A DNA stretch of 47,406 nucleotides from Ectocarpus siliculosus (GCA_000310025.1 FN648773.1:1-47406); one strand, 5' to 3'; shown: positions 10,101 through 22,630, counted from the first letter of the stretch. Notes: generated from the letters alone by a model not told the origin. Numbers and translations are program-made.

Positions 10101-12144
10101 CCGCACTTACCGTAGTTCCGCCGCATTCCTAGAAACGTGCGCGACGCGGGATCTACTGATCTACTTCGCGGTTGTTGACATGTTGACATCCTGTCGGCTT
10201 GTGCTTCTTGCGGAGCCAGGGTGGCAGCAGTGCTGTTGCGCCAAGCGCTCTGAAAGTCGAAGCAGTTTGGTCTATATATTTTTTCCTTCACCAGCGTCCG
10301 AGCGAGCGCGAGTCACTGATGTGTCCACGTCCTGAAAATGTCACACGATCCGAATTTTTTGGAGGACGATTTTTGACAAAAACACCGACCCGGGAGCGCT
10401 CTCCCTTTTTAGAAAGTACGCATAATCTCACAGAAAGACCACCCGTTCGAGACTTTGCATATGGCCTCCTCTCCCCCTCCCTATATCTCTCGGCCTGATT
10501 TCCGACATAGAATCATGTATGTATGCCTGTGACCTCTGCGTAACAGCATTCCTTTGGCTCTCGGCAATGTGCCCGCGGTTCACAGCATGTAGACAGTCCA
10601 CAGAGTATACAAGAGATAGCAGTAGTAGTAGCATCAGCAACTTGCCGTGTTGCCGTTGTTACATAAAGCAGCAGTAGTTCTGGCTACCACGCTGGCACCA
10701 CCTGTCGGTTTAACTTCACTCCTTTTATACGACAGCACGCGGTCAGGTCGGACAACGCCGTCGTATGCTCACATTATCGCTACGCAGCACAAGAATAGTG
10801 GCGTTTCGCGCCACTGCCCGAATTGAGCGATTCCAAGCCAAAGGGGACTTTGTAATGTGTGAGAGGCTGCTGCAAACTAGAGCTCTCCAACTGCATCCTT
10901 AACAAAGAAAATAGCTTTCGTTGTGTGGTTCGTGAGGACACGTTAGGGAGGACACCTGCGAAATTGTCCTCGAGTGAAGACTGAAAAACATTACCTCATC
11001 ACGGGAGTTCACCGCCCAGTATCAAGACACTCGGATCAGCGATGGCAAGTAGTCTGTGTGACTGTGCCGGTGTACGATACGCCTCGACACGTAACGTACC
11101 CGGTGCATGTGTCCACAACGTCAACGGCACGTACGTGTTGTCTCACGCTTCGGACCGAGGTCGCCAATACGAAGCATCTAATCCTTGTTGGGCGCAACAA
11201 CATGTCATGTGCGAAATATGGCACAAGGTTAACAAGCTCCATCTTTCGATGTTGGGCGCAACAGCATGCCGCGTGCGAAATGTGGCACAAGATTAACCAG
11301 CTCCATCTTTGTGTTCGCCCTCCAAGATAGCAAGGGAGGGGTAAGGCGGCAATCCGTTCGTGATACGAGTAAGCTGTTTCATAAACATCAATTTCATGAA
11401 TGCCAGGGCACAGCCCATGCACAAAACATCCAAGACACTCTGTTCTCAGTCAAACCCTCCGCACGTGCTGGCGCATCTGCAGGAGATGTGCTAAACGTGA
11501 AGCACCACCATCGCCAGGTTACACCAATCAAAAACACAAGGGAGGACAGAGTTTGCAAGCACAGCAGTGCAAGCTTCTTTGGGTGTTCGGTTCAAAGCTT
11601 TGTTTTATTCGACCCCCATTCAGTTCCAAAGACATGCAAAGCGAGAACAACTACGATCGACGCAGCACGCCTCTCGGGTGTACGCATCATGGTCAAGCAC
11701 TCGACAAAAACAACAGAGCAAAACGGGCAACAGCAACAACCGGCGCCATCCACAAGACCAAACCGTCGTAACACCAGGTGCAGCCGACACAAACACCAAC
11801 AAAAAGGGCCCCAATCTCCTAGCTCCCACCCCTCCGAACAGTAACCGCACGCCTCACGCACGAGGGTGTACCGTTCGAGCCACCCACGGAATACACGGTC
11901 GGTATGTTCTACATCAGTCGACATGACACCGTTTCTACGAGCCCAAATGACCATTGAACGCCGCGGAACCAGAGCATCATCCGGTTCTCGGTCTAGGAAA
12001 GAAGAGGCTCCCCCTCCCCCCGTCGCAGCTTCTAAACAAAACCCCCATCAAAAGCCAAAATCACAACACAACACCGCTATTCACAGAGCGCCCCCCAGCA
12101 ACATACCCGGTGCAAAAGGTCGGAAGGACGCACGGTCTAGTAAT
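10101..12144. other. Spacer between FCP1 promoter and FCP2 3' end (unit B)
   Basis: No gene seen. It aligns in blocks with 4861-7147 and 16747-18804, without the inserted repeat at 5640-5940. A local duplication of a CGCAACA-CATG-GTGCGAAAT-TGGCACAAG segment occurs at about 11190-11300. Plus-strand frames here differ in length from unit to unit and look non-coding. Confidence 0.65.
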
Positions 12145-15100
12145 CTAGTTGAAGGTGTACCCCGCGCCGAGGAGGTCGTTGATCACGTACGGCTTGTTGT
12201 TCAGCTCCTCGTGCACCATCAGAGCCAGGATGCCCATCTGTGCCGCGCGCCCGTTGTTCAGCTCGATCGCGCGCTTCGACGCCTGGGTCTCCTCCGACAT
12301 CGCGTCCCACGAGGACCCGAACGGGTTGCCGCCCAGGGTGAAGTCTCCGGGGAACGAGCCCTCCACGTTCTTCATCACAGCCAGCTCAAGGAAGCCGATG
12401 AACGCGAAGATCTGGGCGAGGCCCGCCGGGGGGATCTTCGACAGAGCGGCCACGCCGTTCGGCATGTCCGCGAACGACAGGTTCGCCGAGTTCGAGAGCA
12501 TACCGGGGAGGCGGGTGTTCTGCTGGGTCAGGTGACCGGCGATGGCGAGCATAGCAATGCGCCCGTGCTTCACCTCCACGTACCGGAGGCGCTCGAACCG
12601 CTCCTGGTCCGCGTCCTCGAGGAGGCCGAGCGGGTCCCAGAATCCGAGGGGGGGCTGCGCGCCGATCTCCGACTCGAACGACATCTTCATGGCCGAGGAC
12701 GACTTCGCCGGGGTGGCGACGGCGGCGCCGTTGAACGCGCTGTGGTAAATTAGTGGTGGTGGGCGAAAGTGGGGGTCAACAGTGAAACCGGAAGGAGAGG
12801 AAAGGAGGGGAAAGACGGACAGGGATTAGATTCTGGAAACCATTTCCCAGCGGTTCGAAAAACTGAGAGCAGGCACGGGCGGATCATTACAACGGTTCAC
12901 GATTCCCTCTCAACAAGTTCAGGAACATTTCCAAAGGACCTAACGTCCAGTATGAAAGGGGCAAGCAATCATGACGGGAATACGTTATGCAAGTACAACA
13001 GAGGCATTCGGTCATGACACGGCCCTGCGTCGCGACTAATTCACGTTTTCCGTTGTGGGGAACGAAAAGCTTCGTCATGGGACAGGTGTAACCATCCATT
13101 TGTTTCTTGTTCTCAGTATCACACAACGAATTCACAGAGCAGAAACTACCTACTTCTACGAATCAACGAGCAGCATACAGCGATATCTCCGCTGTGGGTA
13201 ACAGCCTCAGCGAGACAGTTTCGTAGCCGTCGTGTATCTCTCTTTTATCTGTATGCAATGCTGGGAAGGTGAAGAAGGAACGTGTTGGGGTTATTGTGAT
13301 TTTTCGGGTATGCTATTTGTATAACCCTTGTGGAATCGTGGACCCTTGACCGGACTGGATGAAAAATAGCTCGTCTGTGCCCCCGTGAATCCTTGAATCA
13401 TTCTGCTTTCATGTGTGGCGCGCAGGAACTACTGTATGCCCCTACGCAGCTAGGCGTGGGTTCGAATGTTCGTCGAGTGAAGGTACGCACCGCAAGAGGA
13501 ATGGTCGAAAATACTGATTGGTGGATCCCCCATAGAGGCCCTTTATAGTGGCAACCTGAATAGTGAAATGCCCGATAAAGTGGCATAAAAACCTCCCGGT
13601 AAAATCTCAACCCGATTATAGTGGCACTTTCCCACTATTGAGGACGGGGCCCTCAATAGTGGCATGTTGCCCATCTCACACACCCAATAGTGGCAATTCC
13701 AAACAGCGGGCCCCCAGTACTGCTGGACCACACCTGCCCACACCACCCTCAGCAGTGGGCGCCACACGTATCATGCCAGCCTGCGCGGACCTAGAACTGT
13801 GTAAACTCCCACACCGACCACTGGGAGAGAAAGACGGGCACACATGTCGCCTCGGCTGCGGCGGCCGGCAGAGAAATACACCGCGTCTGCAACCCGTGCA
13901 TCGCCGAGAAGCACAAGACACCCCGACTCCTCGAATCAGCCTAAGCGTGCCTCCCCCAACTCGGGACTTGTCGGAGATGGCGCCGCCGCGAAAAAGAAGA
14001 AGTTCTCCCATAGGTAGTTGCAGAGCATCGTGGCGGTTGGGTTGATGCGCCGGGGTGGAGAACGTTTGGCTCTACAAGCTTTGTTGATTCAGTTGTAATT
14101 TCTTGTAAGTGTGTTGAACCCCATGTTACATAGCCCGCCGGACAAAACATGTATGATGTGCCTCCTACAGTAGTACGTTTGGGCGTGGTTTCGGTGGTCT
14201 GCCACTGAAAAATGAAAAAAAGGTTTTGACTGCACTGAAAAATGAAAAAAAGGTTTTGACCGCAGAACGTTCGGCGACCCTTGGATAACCAAGTGTCATT
14301 TCATGTGTTTCATGCTGATACTGCAGCACACAAGTGCTCAACCACCAGGAGTGCAGCAACACGACTTTATCCGCATGTAACAGCGCATGTGAGGGGAGAT
14401 ACAATGAACCGCTGTCGATGTCGTGAACTTCGCAGCTTCTCATTCGATATAGTGGCAATAATGCCACTATTGACATTGCAATAGTGGCAATAGTGCCACT
14501 ATATCGAATAGTGGCATTGCCCCGAATAGTGGCATCATTTGGTCTTGCCCCTATATCCCACAATAGGGTGTTTGCGAAATGGTCTCCCATTTCAGTCTTG
14601 GAAGTTTGAAGGAATTCCGGCCCAAGATTGAATTTTGGTTTCAAAAATAGCTTGCGAAGACCGGAGCGCAATATTTCAGTCTTGAACATGCGGAAATTTC
14701 CTAGAACGTTGCATTCAATACGACGGAGCCCCTTTACCGGCGGCGGCAGACAGATGGTTGAGCCGACTCGGAACACCAAACATATTTCCGAGCTTCCGCT
14801 TTCACCCCAACAAGGCTACTACTACTCCACTATCACTGCACCCTCACCCACCCCCAGTCATGGAGAATACTGATGGAGCAACGTACTAATTCATGAACAG
14901 GCGGTTGGCCCAGTTCAGTTACCGGGAGTACATAGGAAGCGTAGCGCCGCAAAAAGCGGAGGCATGCATGTAATACTATGTGTGTACGTACCCCTTCAGC
15001 ACGCGAACAAGTTGTGATACATATCGCAGTCAGTCGTCGACGGAGTCGATAGTTTCCTGTCAAACAAATCACCACAGCACGGTCCACAGGACGCACGCGC

Positions 15101-16568
15101 TGCAGCTCCTCACGCCCCCACGCCGCTTGAAGCATCCCCATCTCCATCACCTCCGCCTCCACCACCTGTGCCGCACTCCTGAGATCTATGCCGCCCGCCT
15201 CACCGCCTCACCCTCCTCACGCCGCGGTTTGATGTGTCACTTATTATGAGCATGCATGTAGAGCGGCATGCTTCTGTCTGTCCACGCATAAACATTTAAG
15301 ATGAAGCAAAAGTTGCACCATGTCGGCAGCATGCAATGCGCACCGGGTGTGCGGTGCAGCGACGTTTGTCTGACCGTCTGTGGTCTGGCGGCACTGCTGC
15401 TGTTTGTAGTTGGTTCGCCATGCATGGTGTCGTCTACGGCGGCCAAGGTGAGTGTGTTTGGGCAGCTCCACGGGATGGTGCGGCGGTGTCGGGAGGAGGT
15501 CGGGAGTATCTCGGGGTGCGTAGGCCAATCAAAAATTGTTCCTTCAAAGACCAAAATGAGCAAGACTGAATTCAAGCTTTCCTGCTGGTAGGCCAATCAA
15601 AAATTGTTCCTTCAAAGACCAAAATGAGCAAGACTGAATTCAAGCTTTCCTGCGGTCTTTGGGGGCAATTCCATAAAGCAAAAGATTGAATTCCTAAAGA
15701 TCCATTGGTCTTCGGCGCTCGGGGGGATAAAAAAGACCAAGATGAAACTGAAATTTCAACTTCGCAAACACCGTAATATCGGGCCACCTACTGTATTGTA
15801 GTGAAATGTGGCGTCAACGAATACATGGACGAAGGAAAAGAACAAAAGCGAGGTGCTCCCGTTCGCGAAATCCGCGCGAAACCAGAGGTTCAACAACAGC
15901 TGACGCGTGAGATAAGTTGGGGAACTTGAGGCTGTTGAGTGGCATCGACCGAGCCTAGTGAAATGTCAAAGCGTAGTGTGTACACAGCTTCCCCACCTCA
16001 ACGCAACGACAATCGAATCTCGGGTCGTTGTGTCGAGACAGCGTCGTGTTGCAAGGAGCGAGTTATCTAACGAGTGAGCACGTACGCACATGCAGATGGG
16101 GTTCTCTGCCAACGTATTCTAGTTGATACAACTCGCTGTCCTCATACCCTACGCACCGAGCCACTGCTACCGAGCCGCTCCTAGAAAAGCGCGTGGGAGA
16201 GCAGGAAGGGTACTACTGACGGTAGGCAGTAGTTAGTTGGACCCGAAGACAAAGACAGGACCGCACAAAGAACGTGGAGGTTATCTATGAACTTCTCCGA
16301 ACACGGAACTCTGAAACCTGGAGCGGGGTCTCCAGAACAGCAGGAGAGCGGCTTAGAGTATGGGACAGACGAGGAGCTCAAGCGATAGAATCATGGCATC
16401 GCTGCGACCTACAAACGGGCGCATGATCACGTTGTTGCGTCCCATAACAAGAATCACAGCGACCCAGCGCATGCGATCGAACAAGTCTCCAAACAGCTGC
16501 TCTCACCTGGGTGCCACGAAGGCTTGGGCTCCGGCCACGCAGGCAGCGGCTACAACGCAGGACTTCAT
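12145..16568 (-). CDS. LHCF: FCP2: fucoxanthin chlorophyll a/c-binding protein (2 exons, large intron)
   Basis: Exon 1 is 16568-16507 and exon 2 is 12739-12145, with the same phase-2 GT-AG junctions as FCP1 and the same predicted 218-residue protein. Exon 1 encodes the signal peptide ending AQAFVAP. Exon 2 encodes the transit-like segment and the three-helix antenna protein with EVKHGR and ELNNGR. The 3.77-kb intron is the largest of the array because it carries a TIR element (14567-15772) and a cluster of ATAGTGGCA repeats (13540-14540). The flanking intron parts next to both exons still align with FCP1. Splicing of such a loaded intron is plausible but not shown by sequence. The stop is TAG. 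Confidence 0.92.
14206..14263. repeat. Short direct repeat, about 31 bp x2
   Basis: Two adjacent copies of a segment beginning CACTGAAAAATGAAAAAAAGG and ending TTTTGAC lie between the two ATAGTGGCA clusters. Confidence 0.8.
14447..14505. repeat. Compound palindrome built from ATAGTGGCA
   Basis: The outer arms GATATAGTGGCA and TGCCACTATATC are perfect inverted repeats. Inside them ATGCCACTATTG and CAATAGTGGCAA form a second near-perfect pair, so the whole 59 bases can fold into a long hairpin. Confidence 0.85.
14567..15772. mobile_element. Non-autonomous TIR DNA element (GGTGTTTGCGAA ends) in FCP2 intron
   Basis: The left end GGTGTTTGCGAA (14567-14578) is matched by TTCGCAAACACC (15761-15772). 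Matching continues inward as ATTTCAGT followed by CTTGG on both sides. The 1.2-kb interior has no convincing transposase and contains a 68-bp tandem repeat. No clear target duplication was found, so the superfamily is unassigned. Confidence 0.65.
15521..15654. repeat. 68-bp tandem duplication
   Basis: Two head-to-tail copies begin TAGGCCAATCAAAAATTG at 15521 and again at 15589, essentially identical, which indicates a recent duplication within the TIR element. Confidence 0.9.
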
Positions 16569-16703
16569 CTTGATGTAAGGTGGTAGTGTGGGAAGAGAAA
16601 GGTCCAGGATGTGGTGGGCAGAAAACGGAGTAAACAAAGGCGGCGCGGGAGCGTGGGCTGTCAATTCGGAGAGAAGAAGGAAGAAGAGTAGCCCCCACCC
16701 AGA

Positions 16704-16746
16704 TGACATCAACTACAGCTCGGCCAATCACAGGCCGCGGGACTGT
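16704..16746 (-). promoter_or_regulatory. FCP2 promoter module (CCAAT plus TGATGTCA)
   Basis: TGACATCA is at 16704-16711 and CCAAT at 16724-16728, about 156 bases upstream of the FCP2 ATG, with the same spacing and the same CAGGCCGCGGGACTGT extension as in FCP1. Confidence 0.65.
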
Positions 16747-18804
16747 TGTTCACGAACTAAGGCTTAGTTTCGCCGCATTTTTTCGTGCGCGAGATTGCCG
16801 GCTTGCTTTCTTGCGGAAACAGGGTGTTGCTTCTCCCCCAAGCGCTCTGACGTTCGAAGCAGTTGGATCTGCAATCTCTCGTTATCCTTACGAGATTGCG
16901 AGCTGCGTGTCCACGTCATCCCGCGTCACGCGATCCGGTCTTTCGTTGTTTTTGGGGTGATTTTTGAAGAACTTGCGCGACGCTGTAGCGCTACTGCTGT
17001 ACTGCTGTAGATACTTCGCCGTTGTTGACATGCTGTTGGCTTGTGTTTCTTGCGGAGCCAGGGTGGCAGTGGTGCTTTCGCGCCAAGCGCTCTGAAATTC
17101 GAATCAGTTGGGTCTATCTCTTTTTTCCTTCACCAGCGTCCGAGCGAGCGCGAGTCCCTGCTGTGTCCACGTCATGACTTGTCACCCGATCCTTGAGAGT
17201 CAGATTTTCGTAATGATTGTTGCGAACGATTTGACCAACACCGATCCAGGAGCTATCCCTTGGCATCGCGGCTTCTCCCCCTCCCTCTATCTGTCGACCT
17301 GATTTCCATACACAGAGGTAGGTTATTGTATGTGTATGTGACCTCTGCCGCACAGCATTCCTTTGGCTCTCAGAGAAGAAAGTGTGCCCGCGGTTTGCAG
17401 CAGCAGCAGTCTACTACATAAATACATGAGAGCGCAGTACAGCAGCAGTTTTTGCTCTGGCTGTAGCACGCTGGCACCACTCGTCGGATTTATCGGTACA
17501 TATGCAGCACAAGAATATTGGAGTTACGCGCCAATGCCCGAATTGAGCGATTCCAAGCCAACGGCCACCTATGTGTTGGAGGCTGCTGCGAACTAGAGCT
17601 CTGCAACGAGAACAGCTTTCGTTGTGTGGTTCGTGAGTGGTACACGTTGTAGGGAGGGCGCCTGCAAAATTGTCCTCGAGTGAAAACTGAAAAATATGAC
17701 CTGATCACGGGAGTTCACCCCCCTGCATCAAGACACTCGAGTAGCGATGGCAGCAGTCTGTGCGACTCTGCCGGTGTACGATGCGCCTCGACACGTAGCG
17801 TACCGGGTGCATGTGTCCAGAGCGTCAAAAGGCGCGTACGTGTTGTCCTCTTAGGCTTCCGACCGAGGTCGCCAATACGAAGCATAAATCGTTGTTGGGC
17901 GCAACAACATGTCATGTGCGAAATATGGAAAAACTTTAACCCGCTCCATCTTTGTGTTCGCCCTCCCGACATAGCAAGGGAGGGGAGAGGAGGAAATCCC
18001 TTCGTGATACGAGTAAGCTGTTTCATAAACGGCCATTTCATGAATGCCAGGGCACAACCCATGCACAAAACATCTTAGACACTCTGTTCTCAGTCAAATC
18101 CTCCTCACGTGCTGGTGCATCTGCAGCACGGGTGCTAAACGTCAAGGACCATCATCGCCAGGTTACACCAATCAAAAACACAAGGGAGGAGAGCGTTTGC
18201 AAGCACAGCAGTGCAAGCTTCTTTCGGTGTTGGGTTCTAAACTTTGTGTCCATTCACAGACCCCCGTTCAGTCCCAAAGAGATGCAAAGCGAGAACAACT
18301 ACGATCGACGCAGCACGCCTCCCGGGTGTACGCATCATGGTCAAGCCTGACACGACGACTCGACAAAAAACAGGGCAAAACGGGCAACAGCAACAACCGG
18401 CGCCATCCACAAGGCCAAAGCGTCGCAACACCAGGCACAACCGACACGCCAACGACATGGGCCCCAATCTCCTATTTAGATCCATCACCTGCGGACAGTA
18501 ACCGCACGCCTCACGCACGAGGGTGTAACATACGAACCACCCACGGGTTGGTTACACGGTCGGAATTTTGTACAAGGTGACATGACACCGTTTCTACGAG
18601 CCCAAATGAAAATGAAACGCCCCGGAACCAGAGCATCATCCGGTTCCTAAGACTCCAAAGAAAGAAGGGGTTCCCCCTCCCCCCATCGCAGCTTCTAAAC
18701 AAAAACCATTAAAAGCCAAAATCACAACACAACACCGCTATTCACAGAGCGCCCCCAGCAACAAAACCGGTGCAAAATGGCTGAAGGACGCACGAACGAG
18801 AAAT
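16747..18804. other. Spacer between FCP2 promoter and FCP3 3' end (unit C)
   Basis: No gene seen. It aligns with units A and B. The first 230 bases contain two diverged copies of the distal-promoter segment: CGCCGCATTTTTTCGTGCGC and then AACTTGCGCGACGCTG, each followed by a CTTGCGGA-type and an AAGCGCTCTGA segment. This points to an internal duplication. Confidence 0.6.
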
Positions 18805-20746
18805 TTAGTTGAAGGTGTATCCCGCGCCGAGGAGGTCGTTGATCACGTACGGCTTGTTGTTCAGCTCCTCGTGCACCATCAGAGCCAGGATGCCCATCTG
18901 TGCCGCGCGCCCGTTGTTCAGCTCGATCGCGCGCTTCGACGCCTGGGTCTCCTCCGACATCGCGTCCCACGAGGACCCGAACGGGTTGCCGCCCAGGGTG
19001 AAGTCTCCGGGGAACGAGCCCTCCACGTTCTTCATCACAGCCAGCTCAAGGAAGCCGATGAACGCGAAGATCTGGGCGAGGCCCGCCGGGGGGATCTTCG
19101 ACAAAGCGGCCACGCCGTTCGGCATGTCCGCGAACGACAGGTTCGCCGAGTTCGAGAGCATGCCGGGGAGCCGAGTGTTCTGCTGGGTCAGGTGACCGGC
19201 GATGGCGAGCATAGCAATGCGCCCGTGCTTCACCTCCACGTACCGGAGGCGCTCGAACCGCTCCTGGTCCGCGTCCTCGAGGAGGCCGAGCGGGTCCCAG
19301 AATCCGAGGGGGGGCTGCGCGCCGATCTCCGACTCGAACGACATCTTCATGGCCGAGGACGACTTCGCCGGGGTGGCGACGGCGGCGCCGTTGAACGCGC
19401 TGCGGTGTTTGGTAGGGGTGGGTGGTAACAGGAAAAAGGGAAGGGAAGTGGAGAAGGGATAACAGCGAGAGGAATGAGGTAATGAAAATATTCAATTCCG
19501 TCGAAAATCTGAGAGGAGGTACTTGCGGATGATTTCAACCGGTCGCGATTCCCTTTTGCAGACAACGTGCAATATGTTCGGAAGGACCTGACGTCCAGTA
19601 TAGTGGAGACGAGAAAGCACGTTCAGGGATTTGATCAAGCAGACATGGGCCGGAATTCGAAACAGAAGTACGATGAACAGGCGCTGAGGTCGTGACAGGC
19701 TATTCTTTGCCGCGAATGGTTTGTGATGACTTAGTGTTTAGTGAAAGAAACGTATCATCACCGGACAGCAGTAGTCATTGGACAGGAGCAATCCTTTTAC
19801 GCTTGAAAGGACTGCTGCACGCCATGAAAGAAGGTCGTCTACACAAGTCGGGACTAAATTTGTTCCGAGGACGACACGGTCTAATCTTCGCTTGGGTTGG
19901 TTCATCAACCTCATGTTGTATGATTTAGAGGGCGTCATCTACATGTATGTATTGCATGAAAATAACAAAGGTGCTCCTGGAGGCGAAATCCAAACGAAAC
20001 CACAGGTTCAACAATAGCTGACTACAACAGTAGTGAGATGCGTTAGGGAAAGGAACACCAATTATATTGGGACTACAGTCTTTTGAGTGGCATCTATGAG
20101 GCCTGAGGGCTCGTGTCTTCAAACCCGGTGTGGTGTAGTGTTCGTGCATGTATATGACATGAAATATCCTTTTGGTGAGCACTGATTGCAACCGTTTCTC
20201 GGGCGGTTGTGGAGAGTCAGCGTGTTTGTGTGGGATGAGCGAGGTAGTAAACGAAACAACACATGGCAGATTGGATGCCCTATCAGTTGTTTTATTAGTT
20301 GTTATAACTCCCTGTCTCCAGGACCTATGTACCGAGATGTTGCTGTTAGGCTGTCAGGCCGCTACTACATTTTAGGTGCGCGTGATGGTCGTTTCTTTTC
20401 GAATCGAGAGAAGCACATGATCGACAAGAAAAAGCATGTACGGAGGCTCCTACAATGTCTTTTCTGTGCATCTCTGGAGCTTACTGCTGTTCATACTGCA
20501 GCGGACTCACCACAACAAGAGAGGGGTTTGGTGACGGGACAGACAAGGAGCGCATGGGATAGAACCACGGTACCACCGACCTACACACGAGCACATGACT
20601 CCGTGGGCATTTCCCAGACAAAGGAGCAAACAAACGAACGCGATCAAGCACGCCTCCAATATTTAGCTGCTCCGCTGCTCTCACCTGGGTGCCACGAAGG
20701 CTTGGGCTCCGGCCACGCAGGCAGCGGCTACACCGCAGGACTTCAT
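18805..20746 (-). CDS. LHCF: FCP3: fucoxanthin chlorophyll a/c-binding protein (2 exons)
   Basis: Exon 1 is 20746-20685 and exon 2 is 19399-18805, with the same phase-2 junction and a 1.29-kb intron, the smallest here and free of recognisable elements. The predicted 218-residue protein differs from FCP1/FCP2 at residue 5 of the signal peptide (MKSCG instead of MKSCV). The mature protein appears identical, including EVKHGR and ELNNGR; only a few synonymous differences are seen in exon 2. The stop is TAA rather than TAG. The acceptor reads ACACCGCAG. As a family member it is a thylakoid antenna protein. Confidence 0.93.
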
Positions 20747-20874
20747 CTTGATGTGAGGTGGTGGTGTGGGAAGGGAAGGATGGGTGTAGGATGTTGTAGG
20801 CAGAAAACGGAGTGAACGAAGGAGGCGAGGGTGGGCGGTCCAGTCCGTGATGAGAAGGGCAGCCACCAGCCAGA

Positions 20875-20917
20875 TGACATCAACTACAGCTCGACCAATC
20901 ACAGGCCACGGGACTGT
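20875..20917 (-). promoter_or_regulatory. FCP3 promoter module
   Basis: TGACATCA is at 20875-20882 and CCAAT at 20895-20899, about 149 bases upstream of the FCP3 ATG. Homology to the other FCP upstream regions stops shortly after 20917, where the 25-kb block of inserted DNA begins. Confidence 0.65.
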
Positions 20918-20976
20918 TGGCATGTCGCCGCGCTTGCTTTTAGAAGAAAATAGACGGTTTCGGAAGTATTCTTGGC

Positions 20977-21833
20977 AAAAGTTCACCTTCACTTTTAACA
21001 GCACCGTTCCTGGGACCAGTCCCGTTTTTCCCGAAGGTTTTACTTTTAACGATGTGATGTCACGATGTCACCAAGAGGGAATCTCATCAGCACGGCCCGC
21101 GACCAAGTCACCATATTTCCCTAACAGATGCTTGCATCCGGGTGAAACCTTCGACGCTGTGTGCTCCACAGCTCTGAGGTACCTTGCCACCAACCGAGAT
21201 GGGTCTGAGTGGAGCGTTGTGAGCGTCTTGAGAGCGAGGACGCGACGTTTTTGAGCTGGAATGCAAATGCACGCACCCAGACAGGGTGTGTGTGCACGCA
21301 GCAACAAACGCACGCAGCACGCCCAAACGCTCGTCGCTCTCTCGCAACGCATCCGGCCAATCTTCAAGCCAGAGCCAACAACACACAAGGCAGCAAGATG
21401 CCCTAGGATTTGTTGTGGATCATGCTGCACTACATCGTGTTGGGCGATCGATGCGAGTGTAGTAGGTGTCCGGCTGCTGCTGCTGTGGGCGGGTGTGCGT
21501 GAGTTCGAAAAAAATATGAGCGAGCTGTGGCCCGACATCAATTTGACAAGTCTAAACCTTCGTTAGCGCCGAAGCAGGAGTCCTCCCACTGCTGGCAGTA
21601 AGCTCTACGACCGATCACGGGCATGCGTTGGTGGGGTAGGTGTGAAACAGCACCCATCCTGGCGTGGTGTTGACCAAAGCAGCTAAAAGCCAAAAGATGT
21701 AAAAACTTGAAAAAGTTCAGCTTTAACAGACGCCAGTTGCCCTTCGTGCTAAAAAATCTTCCTAGGGTCGAAAGTTCATTTTTATGGCGGCCATAAACTG
21801 GCTCTTTTCCCTAAAAAGTGAAAGTGAACTTTT
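20977..21833. mobile_element. Non-autonomous TIR element, AAAAGTTCAC ends
   Basis: The left end AAAAGTTCACCTTCACTTTT (20977-20996) is matched, with one mismatch, by the reverse complement of 21814-21833. Further AAAAAGTTCAGCTTTAACAG and GAAAGTTCATTTTTA copies occur just inside the right end, as in elements with subterminal repeats. No transposase frame was seen in the 857 bp. Confidence 0.55.
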
Positions 21834-22602
21834 CAAAACGTACATACATCAGAAACTCGCCAATGTCCTACTTCTGTTCTAAAAAAAATTAGAAAACATA
21901 CCAGTAGGTCGAATCGGTAACTTTCTCGGCCCGCACACATTTTCATTTCCGCACCACCACCCGTCAAGAGGATCGAAACACCGGGACAGCGCGCATGGTG
22001 GCACACTTCTTCTGTCGCAACATGCAGCTTGTTTGCTCGCCGACTCAACCGTATGCGCTTTCGTTGTATCATGGCTTATTGGCACTGTGTCGGGTTGGAA
22101 ACTCACTCGGCTCACACACACTTAATTTCATTTTCTAAGCCACCATATTATTCAATGAACATTTTACCGTTGGTTGCTCACAAGCGGACGCTGAGATTCG
22201 ACTTTTTTTATAATATTGCATTTTTGCGGACATTGTGAAAATGTGTAGGGCAACTTGACGAGTATCGTCGCATTGCCTGTCTGAAGCATGCGATTTTTCA
22301 GCGGGTAACAATCAAGAAGGTACATATATATATAGGAAGCGACGCGCTGCAAAGAAAGCTCGTTGTTCGTAAACTTGATCGACTTCATAAGTCGCGAGGG
22401 AAGGGATTGCTGCACCCTTCTCGCGATAAAAACATCTCATGCAGGAACCGCAGGAGGGGGTCCAACCCCCCCCTCCTATGTGACCCCGGTTGGGTCGTCT
22501 AGCTAGTAGAAGTGAAGGATGGGCGCCAGAGGGGCAGACGACAGAGTCCAATAATGGGAGAGAAAAAAAAAAGAAGAAAAAAATTAGACACCAGCAAGAC
22601 TC
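21834..22602. other. Non-coding stretch between TIR element and chromovirus
   Basis: No gene or RNA recognised. It contains a TA-dinucleotide run (about 22325), a C/G-rich hairpin-like segment (GGAGGGGGTCCAACCCCCCCCTCC at 22453-22476) and an A-rich run just before the LTR at 22603. Confidence 0.5.
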
Positions 22603-22630
22603 TGTTAATGGTATTTGGAGGTAGACATGT
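22603..22630 (+). repeat. Chromovirus 5' LTR, first fragment
   Basis: These 28 bases match the start of the 3' LTR at 42593 apart from one A indel. The last five (CATGT, 22626-22630) are the target site duplicated by the copia insertion. Confidence 0.85.

Larger units (their letters stand above)
13540..14540. repeat. Clusters of ATAGTGGCA repeats and small palindromes in FCP2 intron
   Basis: The motif ATAGTGGCA, in either orientation, occurs in two clusters (about 13540-13700 and 14447-14535) flanking some 750 bp. A hairpin with arms CACTATTGAGG and CCTCAATAGTG lies at about 13632-13661. The layout suggests subterminal repeats of a non-autonomous DNA element, but no clear outer boundary or target duplication was found. 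Confidence 0.6.
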
